From assembly GCA_028726605.1 (NCBI GenBank), contig JAQYPV010000007.1, positions 1 through 64,000 on the forward strand: a stretch of 64,000 nucleotides of DNA, read 5' to 3'. Source of the DNA: Peptoniphilaceae bacterium (GTDB lineage Bacteria > Bacillota > Clostridia > Tissierellales > Peptoniphilaceae). The position numbers were made by a program, and so were the translations under genes. Each line of letters opens with the position of its first letter. Position 1 is the stretch's first letter. Shown here one piece after another: positions 34,035 to 42,415 of this stretch. The notes beneath the pieces are model-generated. The model worked only from the letters and a program-made list of their open reading frames with translations, was not told the DNA's origin and did no database searches.

Positions 34035-35765
34035 ATGAAGACGCGAAGGGGTCTCAGGATTCCGATGGTGGCGGGAGGCGTGTTGCTCTCCCTCGCACTC
34101 ATGCCCATCGAAAAGGGACGCGTCCCCATGGTCTTGGCACGGCAAGCAAACGTTTTGACACGGTCGGAAAGTGGAGCCATACGCACAGACGAATTGCGTG
34201 CCTTCATTTGGAATTTTGACATCGAGACGCTGTCTTTGGAAAGCGAGACACTGCACTACCTGGTCTTTGAAGCCGGCGCGCAGTTCGGACGGGGGGCGCT
34301 GGCCATGCAAGTGACGGTGAGCCAGAACGGGGAACTCATCGACAACCCTAAGGTGACGACGACGCAGTACACCGATCGATTCTACGTGTCCTACAACAGG
34401 CTCAAATCTGGTGAGACGTATACCGTGACCGTGGAAGTCTTCGACGAGGACGGTCGCACGGCGAAAGCCGTCGGCGTGGTGCGCGTGGAGGGGCAGGGCA
34501 AGCAACTGCGCGCGGTGACGCTCAAGTCCATCGCCCCCTACGTCTATCACGTGACTGTGGACGGAAATGGCGGTTTCGTGCGCTTGGAGAAAGATCCTTC
34601 CTACGAAGTGTTTCAATACCAGGAGAAGTTCCTCCTGCCGACGCCCAGCATGGCGAGTTCCCCCACGGGTGATGGGGTCTTTGATGGCTGGGAAGTGAAC
34701 GGCGTGCGCATGAAAGCCGGTGAGACGATTGAGATCACCGAGGATACCACATTGAAGGTGCTGTGGAAGGTGGAGTCGTCTTCCTCGAGTTCTTCCGCGT
34801 CTTCGGATGGCTCAGAATCGGACGGCGCGCTATTGCCGGGAGCGCCTGAAGACCCCACCGCTCCGGACGTGCTCCACTATCCGGGGGCTGCGCGCCAGGA
34901 CGTGGCCGTGGCCATTTCCAAGGCCTTCTTTCCCTCGGCTGAAAAAGTCATTTTGGTGCAAAGCATGGCCGATGCGGATGCCTTGAGCGGTTCGAATGTG
35001 TCACAAGGGCGTTATCCCATTTTGTACACGAATGCAGAACTCCTTTTCGAGACCACCAGGGAAGAGATCAAGCGGCTCGGTGCGAAGGAAGTCATCGTCA
35101 TGGGTGGGGAAAAGACCATTCCACCGAAGATCGTCCAAGATGTGTCGGAGATCAGTGGCGTGGAAAAGGTCACTCGCCTCGGCGGCGCGGATCGCTATGC
35201 GGTAAACGTCAATACCCTCTCGTATTTTGACGCCTATGACTCAGTCGTCTTTGCGCAGGGCTTGGCCACAGCGGACGCCCTCGCCGCGGCGCCCTATGCA
35301 CATCACCAAAAGGCACCTTTAGTCTTAGTGAAACAGAGCAGCGTGCCGGAGGTGACTGCTGAGGCGCTTAAAGGGCGAGCGCTCACGAAAGCGACGCTCA
35401 TCGGCGGTGAAAAGACCGTCACAAAGGAGGCGCAGGATGCGCTCTCAGATTTCCTTCGCATTGACGTCAAGCGCATCTCTGGAAAAGACCGTTACGAGCT
35501 GGCCTGTGAAGTGGCAAAGGCGTTTGAAAAGCCGAAAGAGGCATTTGTGACCAATGGCCTCATGTGGTCTGACGCCTTGACCGCTTCTTGCGCAGCACAG
35601 CAGACGGGCTCACCGCTTCTGCTCGTTCGCCAGAGCGTCATTCCCGGGGAAGTGGCTCAATACATTAGGAACAATCCCTCGTTGGTTCGGCTCCACGTCT
35701 TGGGAGGGCCGGCGTCCATCAATCCGAACATGGATGCGATTCTGAAGGGCCTGGATCTCATATAG
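34035..35765 (+). CDS. Secreted protein with cell-wall-binding type 2 repeats
   Basis: The 576-residue protein starts with a basic, hydrophobic signal sequence (about 1-36). A middle region has Ig-like strands (YTVTVEVFDEDGRTA) and a module ending FDGWEVNGVRMKAGETI, resembling listerial B-repeats. A Ser-rich linker (about 246-265) leads to three repeats of the cell-wall-binding 2 type (about 285-570), marked by VIVMGGEKTIP, ATLIGGEKTV and HVLGGPASI, and by RLGGADRYA and RISGKDRYE. Such repeats hold S-layer-type proteins to anionic wall polymers in Clostridia. Cargo function unknown; possible adhesin. Confidence 0.85.
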   Translation: MKTRRGLRIPMVAGGVLLSLALMPIEKGRVPMVLARQANVLTRSESGAIRTDELRAFIWNFDIETLSLESETLHYLVFEAGAQFGRGALAMQVTVSQNGELIDNPKVTTTQYTDRFYVSYNRLKSGETYTVTVEVFDEDGRTAKAVGVVRVEGQGKQLRAVTLKSIAPYVYHVTVDGNGGFVRLEKDPSYEVFQYQEKFLLPTPSMASSPTGDGVFDGWEVNGVRMKAGETIEITEDTTLKVLWKVESSSSSSSASSDGSESDGALLPGAPEDPTAPDVLHYPGAARQDVAVAISKAFFPSAEKVILVQSMADADALSGSNVSQGRYPILYTNAELLFETTREEIKRLGAKEVIVMGGEKTIPPKIVQDVSEISGVEKVTRLGGADRYAVNVNTLSYFDAYDSVVFAQGLATADALAAAPYAHHQKAPLVLVKQSSVPEVTAEALKGRALTKATLIGGEKTVTKEAQDALSDFLRIDVKRISGKDRYELACEVAKAFEKPKEAFVTNGLMWSDALTASCAAQQTGSPLLLVRQSVIPGEVAQYIRNNPSLVRLHVLGGPASINPNMDAILKGLDLI

Positions 35766-35801
35766 AATTAAGTGTAAAAAACTGGCAGGATGATCGTTAT
35801 A

Positions 35802-35842
35802 TAAAAAAGGGATCCGTGCTGCCGCAGCAACACGAGATCCCT
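35802..35842 (-). terminator. Terminator of gltS
   Basis: On the minus strand AGGGATC...GATCCCT, with inner GTG/CAC and CTGC/GCAG pairs, forms a long hairpin followed by TTTTTTAT. It lies 57 bases beyond gltS and separates it from the convergent cell-wall-binding gene. Confidence 0.8.
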
Positions 35843-35898
35843 ATCGGAATGGCGAGAAATAAAACAAACGTCAGTGATGTGCCCCGTATTTGTTCAGC

Positions 35899-37140
35899 TC
35901 ATTGCCAGTTCGCCAAGAAGCTCCCGGCCAGAGACAGGAAGATGGGGTTAAAGATGTCGTCCACGATGACGGCCCACGACGGATACAGGATCCACGCCGT
36001 ATTGTGGTAGCCGTATTCCTGCATGAGTGCGCGCTCATTGGCCACCGCATTGGAACCGGAGCCGCAGCCCCATCCGACGTTGCCCGCCGCCATGACGGCT
36101 GCGCCGTAGTCTTTCCCGAACATGCGGAACGAGACGAAGATGGCGAAGAGGGCGATGAAGATGCCTTGAGCCAAGAGGATGATGCCCATTTGGCCCGCCA
36201 CCGGGGCGAGTTTCGTGAAGTCGATGGACATCAACACGAGGGCGAGGTAGAGTTCCAGCCACATGTCTTCCAAAGCGTTCACTTCTGGCAGGTAGATCTC
36301 GCGTCCCGTCTCTTCCATGACGTTGCGGACGATGGCGCCGGCAAAGAGGCAGCCGATGAACTTTGGCATTTCAATCATCGGAATGTTGTCGAGCAACATG
36401 TAAATGGGCATCCCGAGGGCGCAGGCCAGCAGGACGATGGCGAACGCGTAGATGAGGCGCGTGCCGTCCAACGCGTTCACCTTGCCACTCTTGTGATCTT
36501 CGGGGATGTCGTTGGGGTCAGATTTGAGGTTGTGCTTGTGAATGAGGTAGGCGCCCACAGGTCCGCCGATGAGCGATCCCATGATGTTGCCCATGGTGCC
36601 CGCGGCCACGCCGATGGTGGTGGCGTCCGCTGCGCCCATGTTCTCAAAAATGGGGCCGAAGGCGCTGGCCGTACCGACGCCGCCCGACATCGCAGCAGAC
36701 GAGACCTGCAACGACAAGAGCGGGTGGAGGCCCACGAGTTTGCCGAGGGTCACGCCCAAGACGTTCTGCAGCGTGATCAAGAGGCACGCGGCCACGGCGA
36801 TGTTCACTACTAATTTGCCGCCCGACCGCTTTAAAAGCTTCATGGAGAAGCCGTAGCCGATGCACATGAAAAAGATGTTCTGCGCCAGATCCTTCAAAAT
36901 CTTCGTGTCAAACGAGAACTGCAGCGTGCCGGTGCTGTTGATGATCGAAACGATGATCGAAAACAGGATGCCCGAGACCACTGGCGCCGGAATGGCGTAC
37001 TTTCGCAAGTGCGCCGACTTCGACACGATGAAGCGTCCGAGGAAGATGACGATGGCGGCAAAGCCCAACGTCGTCAAGTACTCAAACTGATAGGTACCGG
37101 CGGCTTGGTCATACGTTCCAAAATAACTGATGATGTCCAT
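35899..37140 (-). CDS. gltS: Sodium/glutamate symporter (GltS family)
   Basis: The 413-residue membrane protein has about 10-12 hydrophobic segments and GltS-type features: a VVSGILFSIIVS first repeat, the re-entrant AMSGGVGTASAFGP loop and a second loop, AAGNVGWGCGSGSNAVANE. It should import glutamate with sodium. The track's start adds four residues; ATG 37140 follows GGGAGGAAAA. A TATAAT box on the minus strand (37199-37194) is a likely -10, with a poor -35. A glutamine synthetase lies further on but is not linked. Confidence 0.87.
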   Translation of the reverse strand: MDIISYFGTYDQAAGTYQFEYLTTLGFAAIVIFLGRFIVSKSAHLRKYAIPAPVVSGILFSIIVSIINSTGTLQFSFDTKILKDLAQNIFFMCIGYGFSMKLLKRSGGKLVVNIAVAACLLITLQNVLGVTLGKLVGLHPLLSLQVSSAAMSGGVGTASAFGPIFENMGAADATTIGVAAGTMGNIMGSLIGGPVGAYLIHKHNLKSDPNDIPEDHKSGKVNALDGTRLIYAFAIVLLACALGMPIYMLLDNIPMIEMPKFIGCLFAGAIVRNVMEETGREIYLPEVNALEDMWLELYLALVLMSIDFTKLAPVAGQMGIILLAQGIFIALFAIFVSFRMFGKDYGAAVMAAGNVGWGCGSGSNAVANERALMQEYGYHNTAWILYPSWAVIVDDIFNPIFLSLAGSFLANWQ

Positions 37141-37226
37141 TTTTCCTCCCAATTCGTTTCATAATGCCTTGCATGACCATTCCGTAAGTTCATATTATAC
37201 ACAGAATTGAGAGATCTTAGATACTT

Positions 37227-38699
37227 TTACTGTGCTTTTTGGTATGGCTCGTACAGCACGCGATCTGCTTGGATGGCCAGCGCGCATTCCACGCGTTTGC
37301 GGAACAGCTCACAGCTCAGCGGCACTGTCGCTTGGAGGTCGCCGGCCGCATGAAGCGCGTTGGCGGCGCATCCGCCGGAGCAGTAGAGTTTCGCCCAGCA
37401 GTCTTGACAATCCGGCCGGCTGTAGCAATTGCACTCCTTAAAATCCGCCGTGAGTTCCGGCTTTTCGATGCCCGTCATCACGTTGCCGATCTTAAAGTCC
37501 GTCTCACCGACGAATTGATGACAGGGGTAGAGATCGCCTTCTGGCGTGACCGCCAGGTACTCCGTGCCGATGCCGCAGCCGCTGATGCGCTTGTGCACAC
37601 ACGGCCCGCCTTCGAGGTTCATCATGAAGTGATAGAAGACGAAGGGGTGGTCTTCGGGAGGAAGCGCGTCGACGTCTTCGCCACTGGCTACGGCATCCGC
37701 GGCGAGGCGATTGCGCCGGATCATCTCGGCCGCGAGCTTGTCGTATTCGGCTTTCAGCGCCTCGACGTCGTCGGGACCCAGCATATACGGCTCGTCCGGG
37801 TCGCCGATGACCGGCTCCATGGAGAGCCGGTAAAAGCCCAGATTGGCCATGTGGAGCACGTCTTGATAAAAGTCCACGTTGTTTTTGGTATACGTGCCTC
37901 GCATGTAGTACTCCTGGTCGCCCCGCGACGACACGAAGGATTTAAAGCGCGGCACGATGCGATCGTAGCTGCCGCGGCCGTCGACCGTGTGGCGCAGACG
38001 GTCGTGGACTTCTTTGCGCCCGTCCAGCGAGAGCACCACGTTGTGCATGTTTTCGTTCAGGAAGGAGATCATCTCATCGTCCAAGAGCATGCCGTTGGTG
38101 GTAAAGGTGAAGCGAAAGTGCTTGCCGGCGTCCTGCTCCTTTTCGCGCGCGTAGCGCACCGTCTCTTTGACGACGTCCCAGTTGAGAGCCGGCTCTCCGC
38201 CGAAGAAGTCGATGTCGATGTTGCGATGGGGACCGGATTCGCGGATGACGAAGTCGATGGCGCGTTTCGCCACGTCGAGCGACATGAGGGCGCGCTCGCC
38301 GTGGTACTTGCCCTGGCTGGCAAAGCAGTAGTCGCAGTCCAGATTGCAGGTGTGCGCGACGTTGAGGCAGAGGGCCTTCACGTAGGTCTTGCGCTCCCGG
38401 AGTTTCAAACTGAGATCCGCGTAGGGATCCTCAGTGAAGAGCTGCTCGTTCGCGATGAGTTCGCGCAAGTCGTTCAAGGTTTCCTGCAGGTCCGCTTCGT
38501 CGGCTTCGGGGAAAGCCTCGTGGAGTTCGGAATTGAGCCTCTCTGACGAAACCGCTTCAAGGGGCGTCAGAGATTCGTTCTTCAGGTGACGATCCAGTGC
38601 CTCCACGGCGTATTCGGCCATGGAATCCAACAGGTGGACGGCTCCGGAGTAGGTATCCACGGCGAAGGCAAGGCCTTGAGCATGGAATTGATGAATCAT
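37227..38699 (-). CDS. scfB: SCIFF peptide radical SAM maturase
   Basis: This enzyme installs Cys-to-Thr thioether cross-links in the SCIFF ranthipeptide. The 490-residue protein has an N-terminal peptide-recognition region, the radical SAM motif HTCNLDCDYCFA (CxxxCxxC) near residue 103, DFFGGEPALNW, and a Cys-rich SPASM C-terminus for auxiliary iron-sulfur clusters (GGPCVHKRISGCGIG, NCYSRPDCQDCW, YCSGGCAAN). The precursor gene is directly upstream. ATG 38699 replaces the track's TTG two codons earlier. A terminator lies between precursor and maturase, so scfB is probably expressed by read-through at a lower level. Confidence 0.93.
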   Translation of the reverse strand: MIHQFHAQGLAFAVDTYSGAVHLLDSMAEYAVEALDRHLKNESLTPLEAVSSERLNSELHEAFPEADEADLQETLNDLRELIANEQLFTEDPYADLSLKLRERKTYVKALCLNVAHTCNLDCDYCFASQGKYHGERALMSLDVAKRAIDFVIRESGPHRNIDIDFFGGEPALNWDVVKETVRYAREKEQDAGKHFRFTFTTNGMLLDDEMISFLNENMHNVVLSLDGRKEVHDRLRHTVDGRGSYDRIVPRFKSFVSSRGDQEYYMRGTYTKNNVDFYQDVLHMANLGFYRLSMEPVIGDPDEPYMLGPDDVEALKAEYDKLAAEMIRRNRLAADAVASGEDVDALPPEDHPFVFYHFMMNLEGGPCVHKRISGCGIGTEYLAVTPEGDLYPCHQFVGETDFKIGNVMTGIEKPELTADFKECNCYSRPDCQDCWAKLYCSGGCAANALHAAGDLQATVPLSCELFRKRVECALAIQADRVLYEPYQKAQ

Positions 38700-38730
38700 G
38701 GACAATCCTATCTAAGCGACAGCGTCGCAA

Positions 38731-38763
38731 TAAAAAAGACGCGGAGCGAAACGTTCCGCGCCT
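38731..38763 (-). terminator. Terminator between scfA and scfB
   Basis: On the minus strand GCGCGGA...TCCGCGT forms a 7-bp stem, followed by CTTTTTTAT. It sits in the 71-base gap after the precursor. Partial read-through would give more precursor than enzyme, a common arrangement for RiPP operons. Confidence 0.8.
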
Positions 38764-38770
38764 GAACAGT

Positions 38771-38917
38771 TTACTTTCTCTTCTGTTCGCAATCCTGATT
38801 GGCGATGCCGCACGAGGTCTTGCAAGCCGATTGGCATGAGGTCTGGCATTCGCCGCAGCCGCCCTCTTTGACGCTCTTCTTCAAATCGCGCGTGTTCAAA
38901 GTTTTAATATGTGTCAT
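38771..38917 (-). CDS. scfA: SCIFF ranthipeptide precursor
   Basis: This 48-codon gene is missing from the ORF track because of its size. The peptide starts MTHIKTLNTRDLKKS, and its core holds exactly six cysteines (Cys21, 24, 28, 32, 36, 43) spaced with Thr/Ser residues (CGECQTSCQSACKTSCG). That is the defining layout of SCIFF (six cysteines in forty-five residues), nearly universal in Clostridia. GAGGGAGG lies in front of the ATG. The maturase follows. The mature product's role is unsettled, with signalling proposed for some species. Confidence 0.95.
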   Translation of the reverse strand: MTHIKTLNTRDLKKSVKEGGCGECQTSCQSACKTSCGIANQDCEQKRK

Positions 38918-38964
38918 GATTTCCTCCCTCAGTCTGATGCCCCATCACGCAGGCGTTTTGTTTT

Positions 38965-38993
38965 ATGATAGCGATTCAAAGGGATGGCGTCAA
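38965..38993 (-). promoter_or_regulatory. Promoter of scfA-scfB
   Basis: On the minus strand a TTGACG -35 box (38993-38988) and TATCAT -10 box (38970-38965) are exactly 17 bases apart, 48 bases before scfA. The -35 box lies inside the end of the decarboxylase gene. Confidence 0.75.
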
Positions 38994-40448
38994 ATCCTCA
39001 AGGGAAACGCACCAGACCTCGGGGGCGACGCTGCCGTTGGGGTCGGCCTCGGTGCGCACGGGGATGCCCTGCTTGGCGAGTTGCAGGAGGTGAGACACCA
39101 TGGCGTCGTCGAGAGGTTCTCCCGGCAAAAGCAGTGGAATGCCCGGCGGATAGGTCCAAACCGTCTCCGCGGCGACGTGGCCCCGGGCTTCGCGCAGCGA
39201 AAGGCGGATGCGCTTTGCCCGTCTGGCGACGTCCAGCGGGAGCGCAGGACGGGGCAGGGGCGGCAGGGGAGGCAGCAATGGCTTGGGCGCGGTGCTTCGT
39301 CCAAGGCGTGCGTCGATCGTTCGAATGGCTTCCACAAAACGCGGGTACATCGCGAAATCGTCGGCGACAGAGAGCAGTGCGAGGATCGACTGCGGGTGTA
39401 CCATCTCTGGCTCGTATCCCGCCGTGCGCATCATCTGTGCCAGCATGGGGCCGTTACAGTCGCTCTCGCGCGTCGAAAGTACGACTTTAAACGGATCATC
39501 GGTTTTCACGTGTTTTATCTTTTGAAGCCCCGCCTCGCCGTGCCATAGGGCCGACGCTTCGTTCCAGTGAGCGAGGCTCTCCTGATGGGCGTGCACGCCT
39601 TCGCGTTCAAGCCACTTGAGACAGCAATCGATGGACGCCAGGATGAGGTGTGACGGCGAGCTCGTCTCGAAGATGGAAATGGCCCGGGAGAGTTCTACGG
39701 GATCCACATCCCGGGACGCGTGGACGAGGGCTGCCGGAGTCAACGCGGGAAGCATCTTGTGAAGGCTTTCGACGACGATGTCCGCGCCCGCGGCGACGGC
39801 ATCGAGGGAAGGGGCAAAATAGCGCAGGTGTGCGCCGTGCGCCTGGTCAACCAAGAGCCGCGCGCCGTGCGCGTGACAGAGGGCTGCGATGGTTTTTACG
39901 TCGGAGACCACGCCTTCAAACGTCGGGGATGTGATGATGACGGTGCGGATGTCGGCATGCTCCGTCAAGGCGCGTTCCACGTCTTCTGGCGCGACGGGTC
40001 CGTTGATGCCGGACGCAAGCCGCGAGGGCACAAGGTAGAACGGGTGGAGGCGTAAGAGCTCCACCCCGTGATAGACGCTCTGATGTGAGGCGCGAGAGAG
40101 CAAGACAGGCGTTTCGGGCGGGCAGAGCGTGTGAATGGCGGATAAGAGACCGCCGGTGGAGCCATTGGTCATGTAAAAACTGTGGGCGGCGCCGCGCTCC
40201 CGGGCGACGTCTTGAAGGCGTGCGCGGAGGGCCGCATCGGGATGGTGAAGATCCCACGAACCTTCGATCTCTGTGACGTCGAGACCGAAGGGCAGATCCG
40301 GCGCCAAAAAGGGATTGCGCTTGTGGCCGGGCATGTGGAGTGGCACGAGCCCGTGCGCTTGAATGTGGCGCAAGGTGTCGAGATAGCTCGTCGCTGGCGC
40401 GAGAGATGGGGAACGATGGTCGTTTCTAGGGAAGGATGCATGGGGCAT
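38976..40448 (-). CDS. Orn/Lys/Arg-type PLP decarboxylase
   Basis: The 490-residue protein matches the short, Gram-positive SpeA/YaaO-like decarboxylases that make polyamine precursors or act in acid stress. Visible are PLHMPGHKRNPF (near 45), SFYMTNGSTGGLLS, the Asp of LLVDQAHGAH, and the PLP lysine in ESLHKMLPALTPAALVH. Specificity for Arg, Lys or Orn cannot be decided. The track start (40583) would cover a TATAAT element; I prefer ATG 40448, which starts 22 residues before the TSYLDTL helix, though its RBS is weak. No polyamine gene is adjacent. Confidence 0.8.
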   Translation of the reverse strand: MPHASFPRNDHRSPSLAPATSYLDTLRHIQAHGLVPLHMPGHKRNPFLAPDLPFGLDVTEIEGSWDLHHPDAALRARLQDVARERGAAHSFYMTNGSTGGLLSAIHTLCPPETPVLLSRASHQSVYHGVELLRLHPFYLVPSRLASGINGPVAPEDVERALTEHADIRTVIITSPTFEGVVSDVKTIAALCHAHGARLLVDQAHGAHLRYFAPSLDAVAAGADIVVESLHKMLPALTPAALVHASRDVDPVELSRAISIFETSSPSHLILASIDCCLKWLEREGVHAHQESLAHWNEASALWHGEAGLQKIKHVKTDDPFKVVLSTRESDCNGPMLAQMMRTAGYEPEMVHPQSILALLSVADDFAMYPRFVEAIRTIDARLGRSTAPKPLLPPLPPLPRPALPLDVARRAKRIRLSLREARGHVAAETVWTYPPGIPLLLPGEPLDDAMVSHLLQLAKQGIPVRTEADPNGSVAPEVWCVSLEDLTPSL

Positions 40449-40627
40449 GGAGCGCTCATTTCTGAATTCAGTCGAAGGCGCAGCCGAAGTCCCTGATTCC
40501 ACTCGGGACAGGTGTGCGACTTTGACACTTTTCGGTATAATAAGGGGGTATTTCTTCCACGTCGCGGCGTCGTCGGGCGCCACGGATTGATGAAGATCAA
40601 AGTGATTATAATGAATTCGGAGGTCTC

Positions 40628-42415
40628 ATGCGAGAATATCGTACGCTCATTCCTTTTATCCGAGAAAATGCACGTCACTATCTCATCGGCATATTGACTT
40701 TGATCCTGGTGGACGCCGTGGATCTCTTTGTGCCGCAGGTCGTGCGCCACTTCGCGGATCTGGCGCAAGCCGGCGCTTTGACCGTGGACGGCATTTTGCG
40801 CATGGCCTTTCTCTTATTGGGCATGGGCGTCTTCATGGCCTTGGGTCGTTATGTCTGGCGCATGCGCATCTTTGGCTCGGGACGGCGGCTCGAGTACTGG
40901 CTGCGCGACCGCCTGTTTCGCAAGTTCCTGACCTTGGATGAGACATTCTACAATGCACAGAGCACAGGCGATTTGATGGCGCATGCGACCAACGACGTCG
41001 AAACCGTGGGGCGCAGCATGAGTAACGGCGTCATGATCTTGGTGGACAGCTTGTTTATGACGACCTTTACCGTGATCATGATGATTACCACCGTCGGCGT
41101 TCAAGATGCGCTCGTGGCGCTCATCTCGCTGCCTTTTCTGGCGTGGGCCATCATGAAGCTCATGGGACCCATTCAGAAGCGCAGTCGTGCCCTCCAAAAT
41201 GCTTTTTCAGATTTGACGACGGAGGTGCAGGAAAATCTCTCCGGCATCCGCGTCATCAAGGCGACGGCCATCGAGGACAACCGCGCGGCGTCGTTTGAAG
41301 AAGTGAACCTCGACTACCAGCAGAAGTTCATCCGTTGGGCCGCTGTGGACATGCTCTTCGATCCGGCCATCACGCTCATTTCGGGATTCAGCTACGTGAT
41401 CTTTCTGGTCTACGGCACCTATCGCATTGCAATGGGGAGCCTCACGATCGGCGCTTTTGTCGCCGTCATTCAATACCTCAACAAGATCGTCTGGCCGCTC
41501 ATCGCTCTCGGGATGGTGACGTCGTTCGTCCAGCGCGGCGTGTCGTCCATGGCGCGCCTCAACGAGATCTTTCGCGCGAAGCCCCGAATCGCTGAGGCGG
41601 AGCATCCCGTGGATGAGGCCCGTCACGAGGGTCGGGTCGTATTTGACCATGTGAGCTTTCGTTACGGCGCTTCGCTTCCCTGGGTGCTCGAGGACGTCTC
41701 GTTTACCCTGGAGCCTGGTCAGTCGCTCGCCATTTTGGGGCGCACCGGCGTCGGCAAGTCCACGATCATTCACCTCTTGTTGCGGCGCTACGAGCCCACG
41801 AAGGGGCGCATTCTGGTGGACGGGCAGGACATTCGCGACCTGTCTTTCGAAAGCCTCTATGACACGTTTGGCGTGGTGGCGCAGGAGAGTTTTCTCTTCT
41901 CGCGGAGCATTGCGGAAAACATCGCCTTTTCAGCGGATCCCAATCGAGGGATCGATGAAAAGCGCGTGCGCGAGGCGGCGGAATTCGCCCAGGTCGCGGA
42001 GGACATCGAAGCCATGTCCGAGGGATATGACACCCTCGTGGGCGAGCGAGGCGTGACGCTCTCAGGAGGTCAAAAACAGCGCGTCTCCATCGCACGCGCC
42101 TACTACAAGGACGCGCCGTTGCTCATCCTCGACGACTCGCTCTCGGCCGTGGACACGGAGACAGAGAGCCGCATTCTGACTGGCATTCGAGAGCACGAAA
42201 AGGGGATCCTGATGATCTCGCAGCGCGTTTCCACGGTACAGGATGCGGATCAGATCATCGTCATCGAGGAGGGGCGCATCACACAGCGCGGCACGCATCA
42301 AGAACTCGTGGCGACGGAGGGCTTTTACAAAGACCTGTACGAGCGTCAGCTGTTGGAGAGCAGTATGGATGCGTCGCACGGTGCGCTTCGCCGAAAGGAG
42401 GGACGTTATGCCTAA
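40628..42415 (+). CDS. Heterodimeric ABC exporter subunit with degenerate catalytic site (BmrC/YheI-like)
   Basis: This 595-residue half-transporter has six membrane helices (about 15-310) and a nucleotide-binding domain: Walker A LGRTGVGKSTI, signature LSGGQKQRVSIARAY and Walker B LLILDDSLSAVDT. The catalytic Glu is replaced by Asp-Ser, which marks the degenerate half of heterodimeric exporters such as BmrCD and TM287/288. It overlaps the next gene, the canonical half, by eight bases. Likely a multidrug or lipid exporter. RBS TCGGAGG. A TATAAT at 40536 is a -10 candidate without a good -35. Confidence 0.85.
   Translation: MREYRTLIPFIRENARHYLIGILTLILVDAVDLFVPQVVRHFADLAQAGALTVDGILRMAFLLLGMGVFMALGRYVWRMRIFGSGRRLEYWLRDRLFRKFLTLDETFYNAQSTGDLMAHATNDVETVGRSMSNGVMILVDSLFMTTFTVIMMITTVGVQDALVALISLPFLAWAIMKLMGPIQKRSRALQNAFSDLTTEVQENLSGIRVIKATAIEDNRAASFEEVNLDYQQKFIRWAAVDMLFDPAITLISGFSYVIFLVYGTYRIAMGSLTIGAFVAVIQYLNKIVWPLIALGMVTSFVQRGVSSMARLNEIFRAKPRIAEAEHPVDEARHEGRVVFDHVSFRYGASLPWVLEDVSFTLEPGQSLAILGRTGVGKSTIIHLLLRRYEPTKGRILVDGQDIRDLSFESLYDTFGVVAQESFLFSRSIAENIAFSADPNRGIDEKRVREAAEFAQVAEDIEAMSEGYDTLVGERGVTLSGGQKQRVSIARAYYKDAPLLILDDSLSAVDTETESRILTGIREHEKGILMISQRVSTVQDADQIIVIEEGRITQRGTHQELVATEGFYKDLYERQLLESSMDASHGALRRKEGRYA

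Noticed and set aside
40522-40541. TTGACA and TATAAT close together before the ABC exporter
   Set aside because: They are only 8 bases apart, so they cannot form one sigma-70 promoter; only the TATAAT is kept as a candidate.
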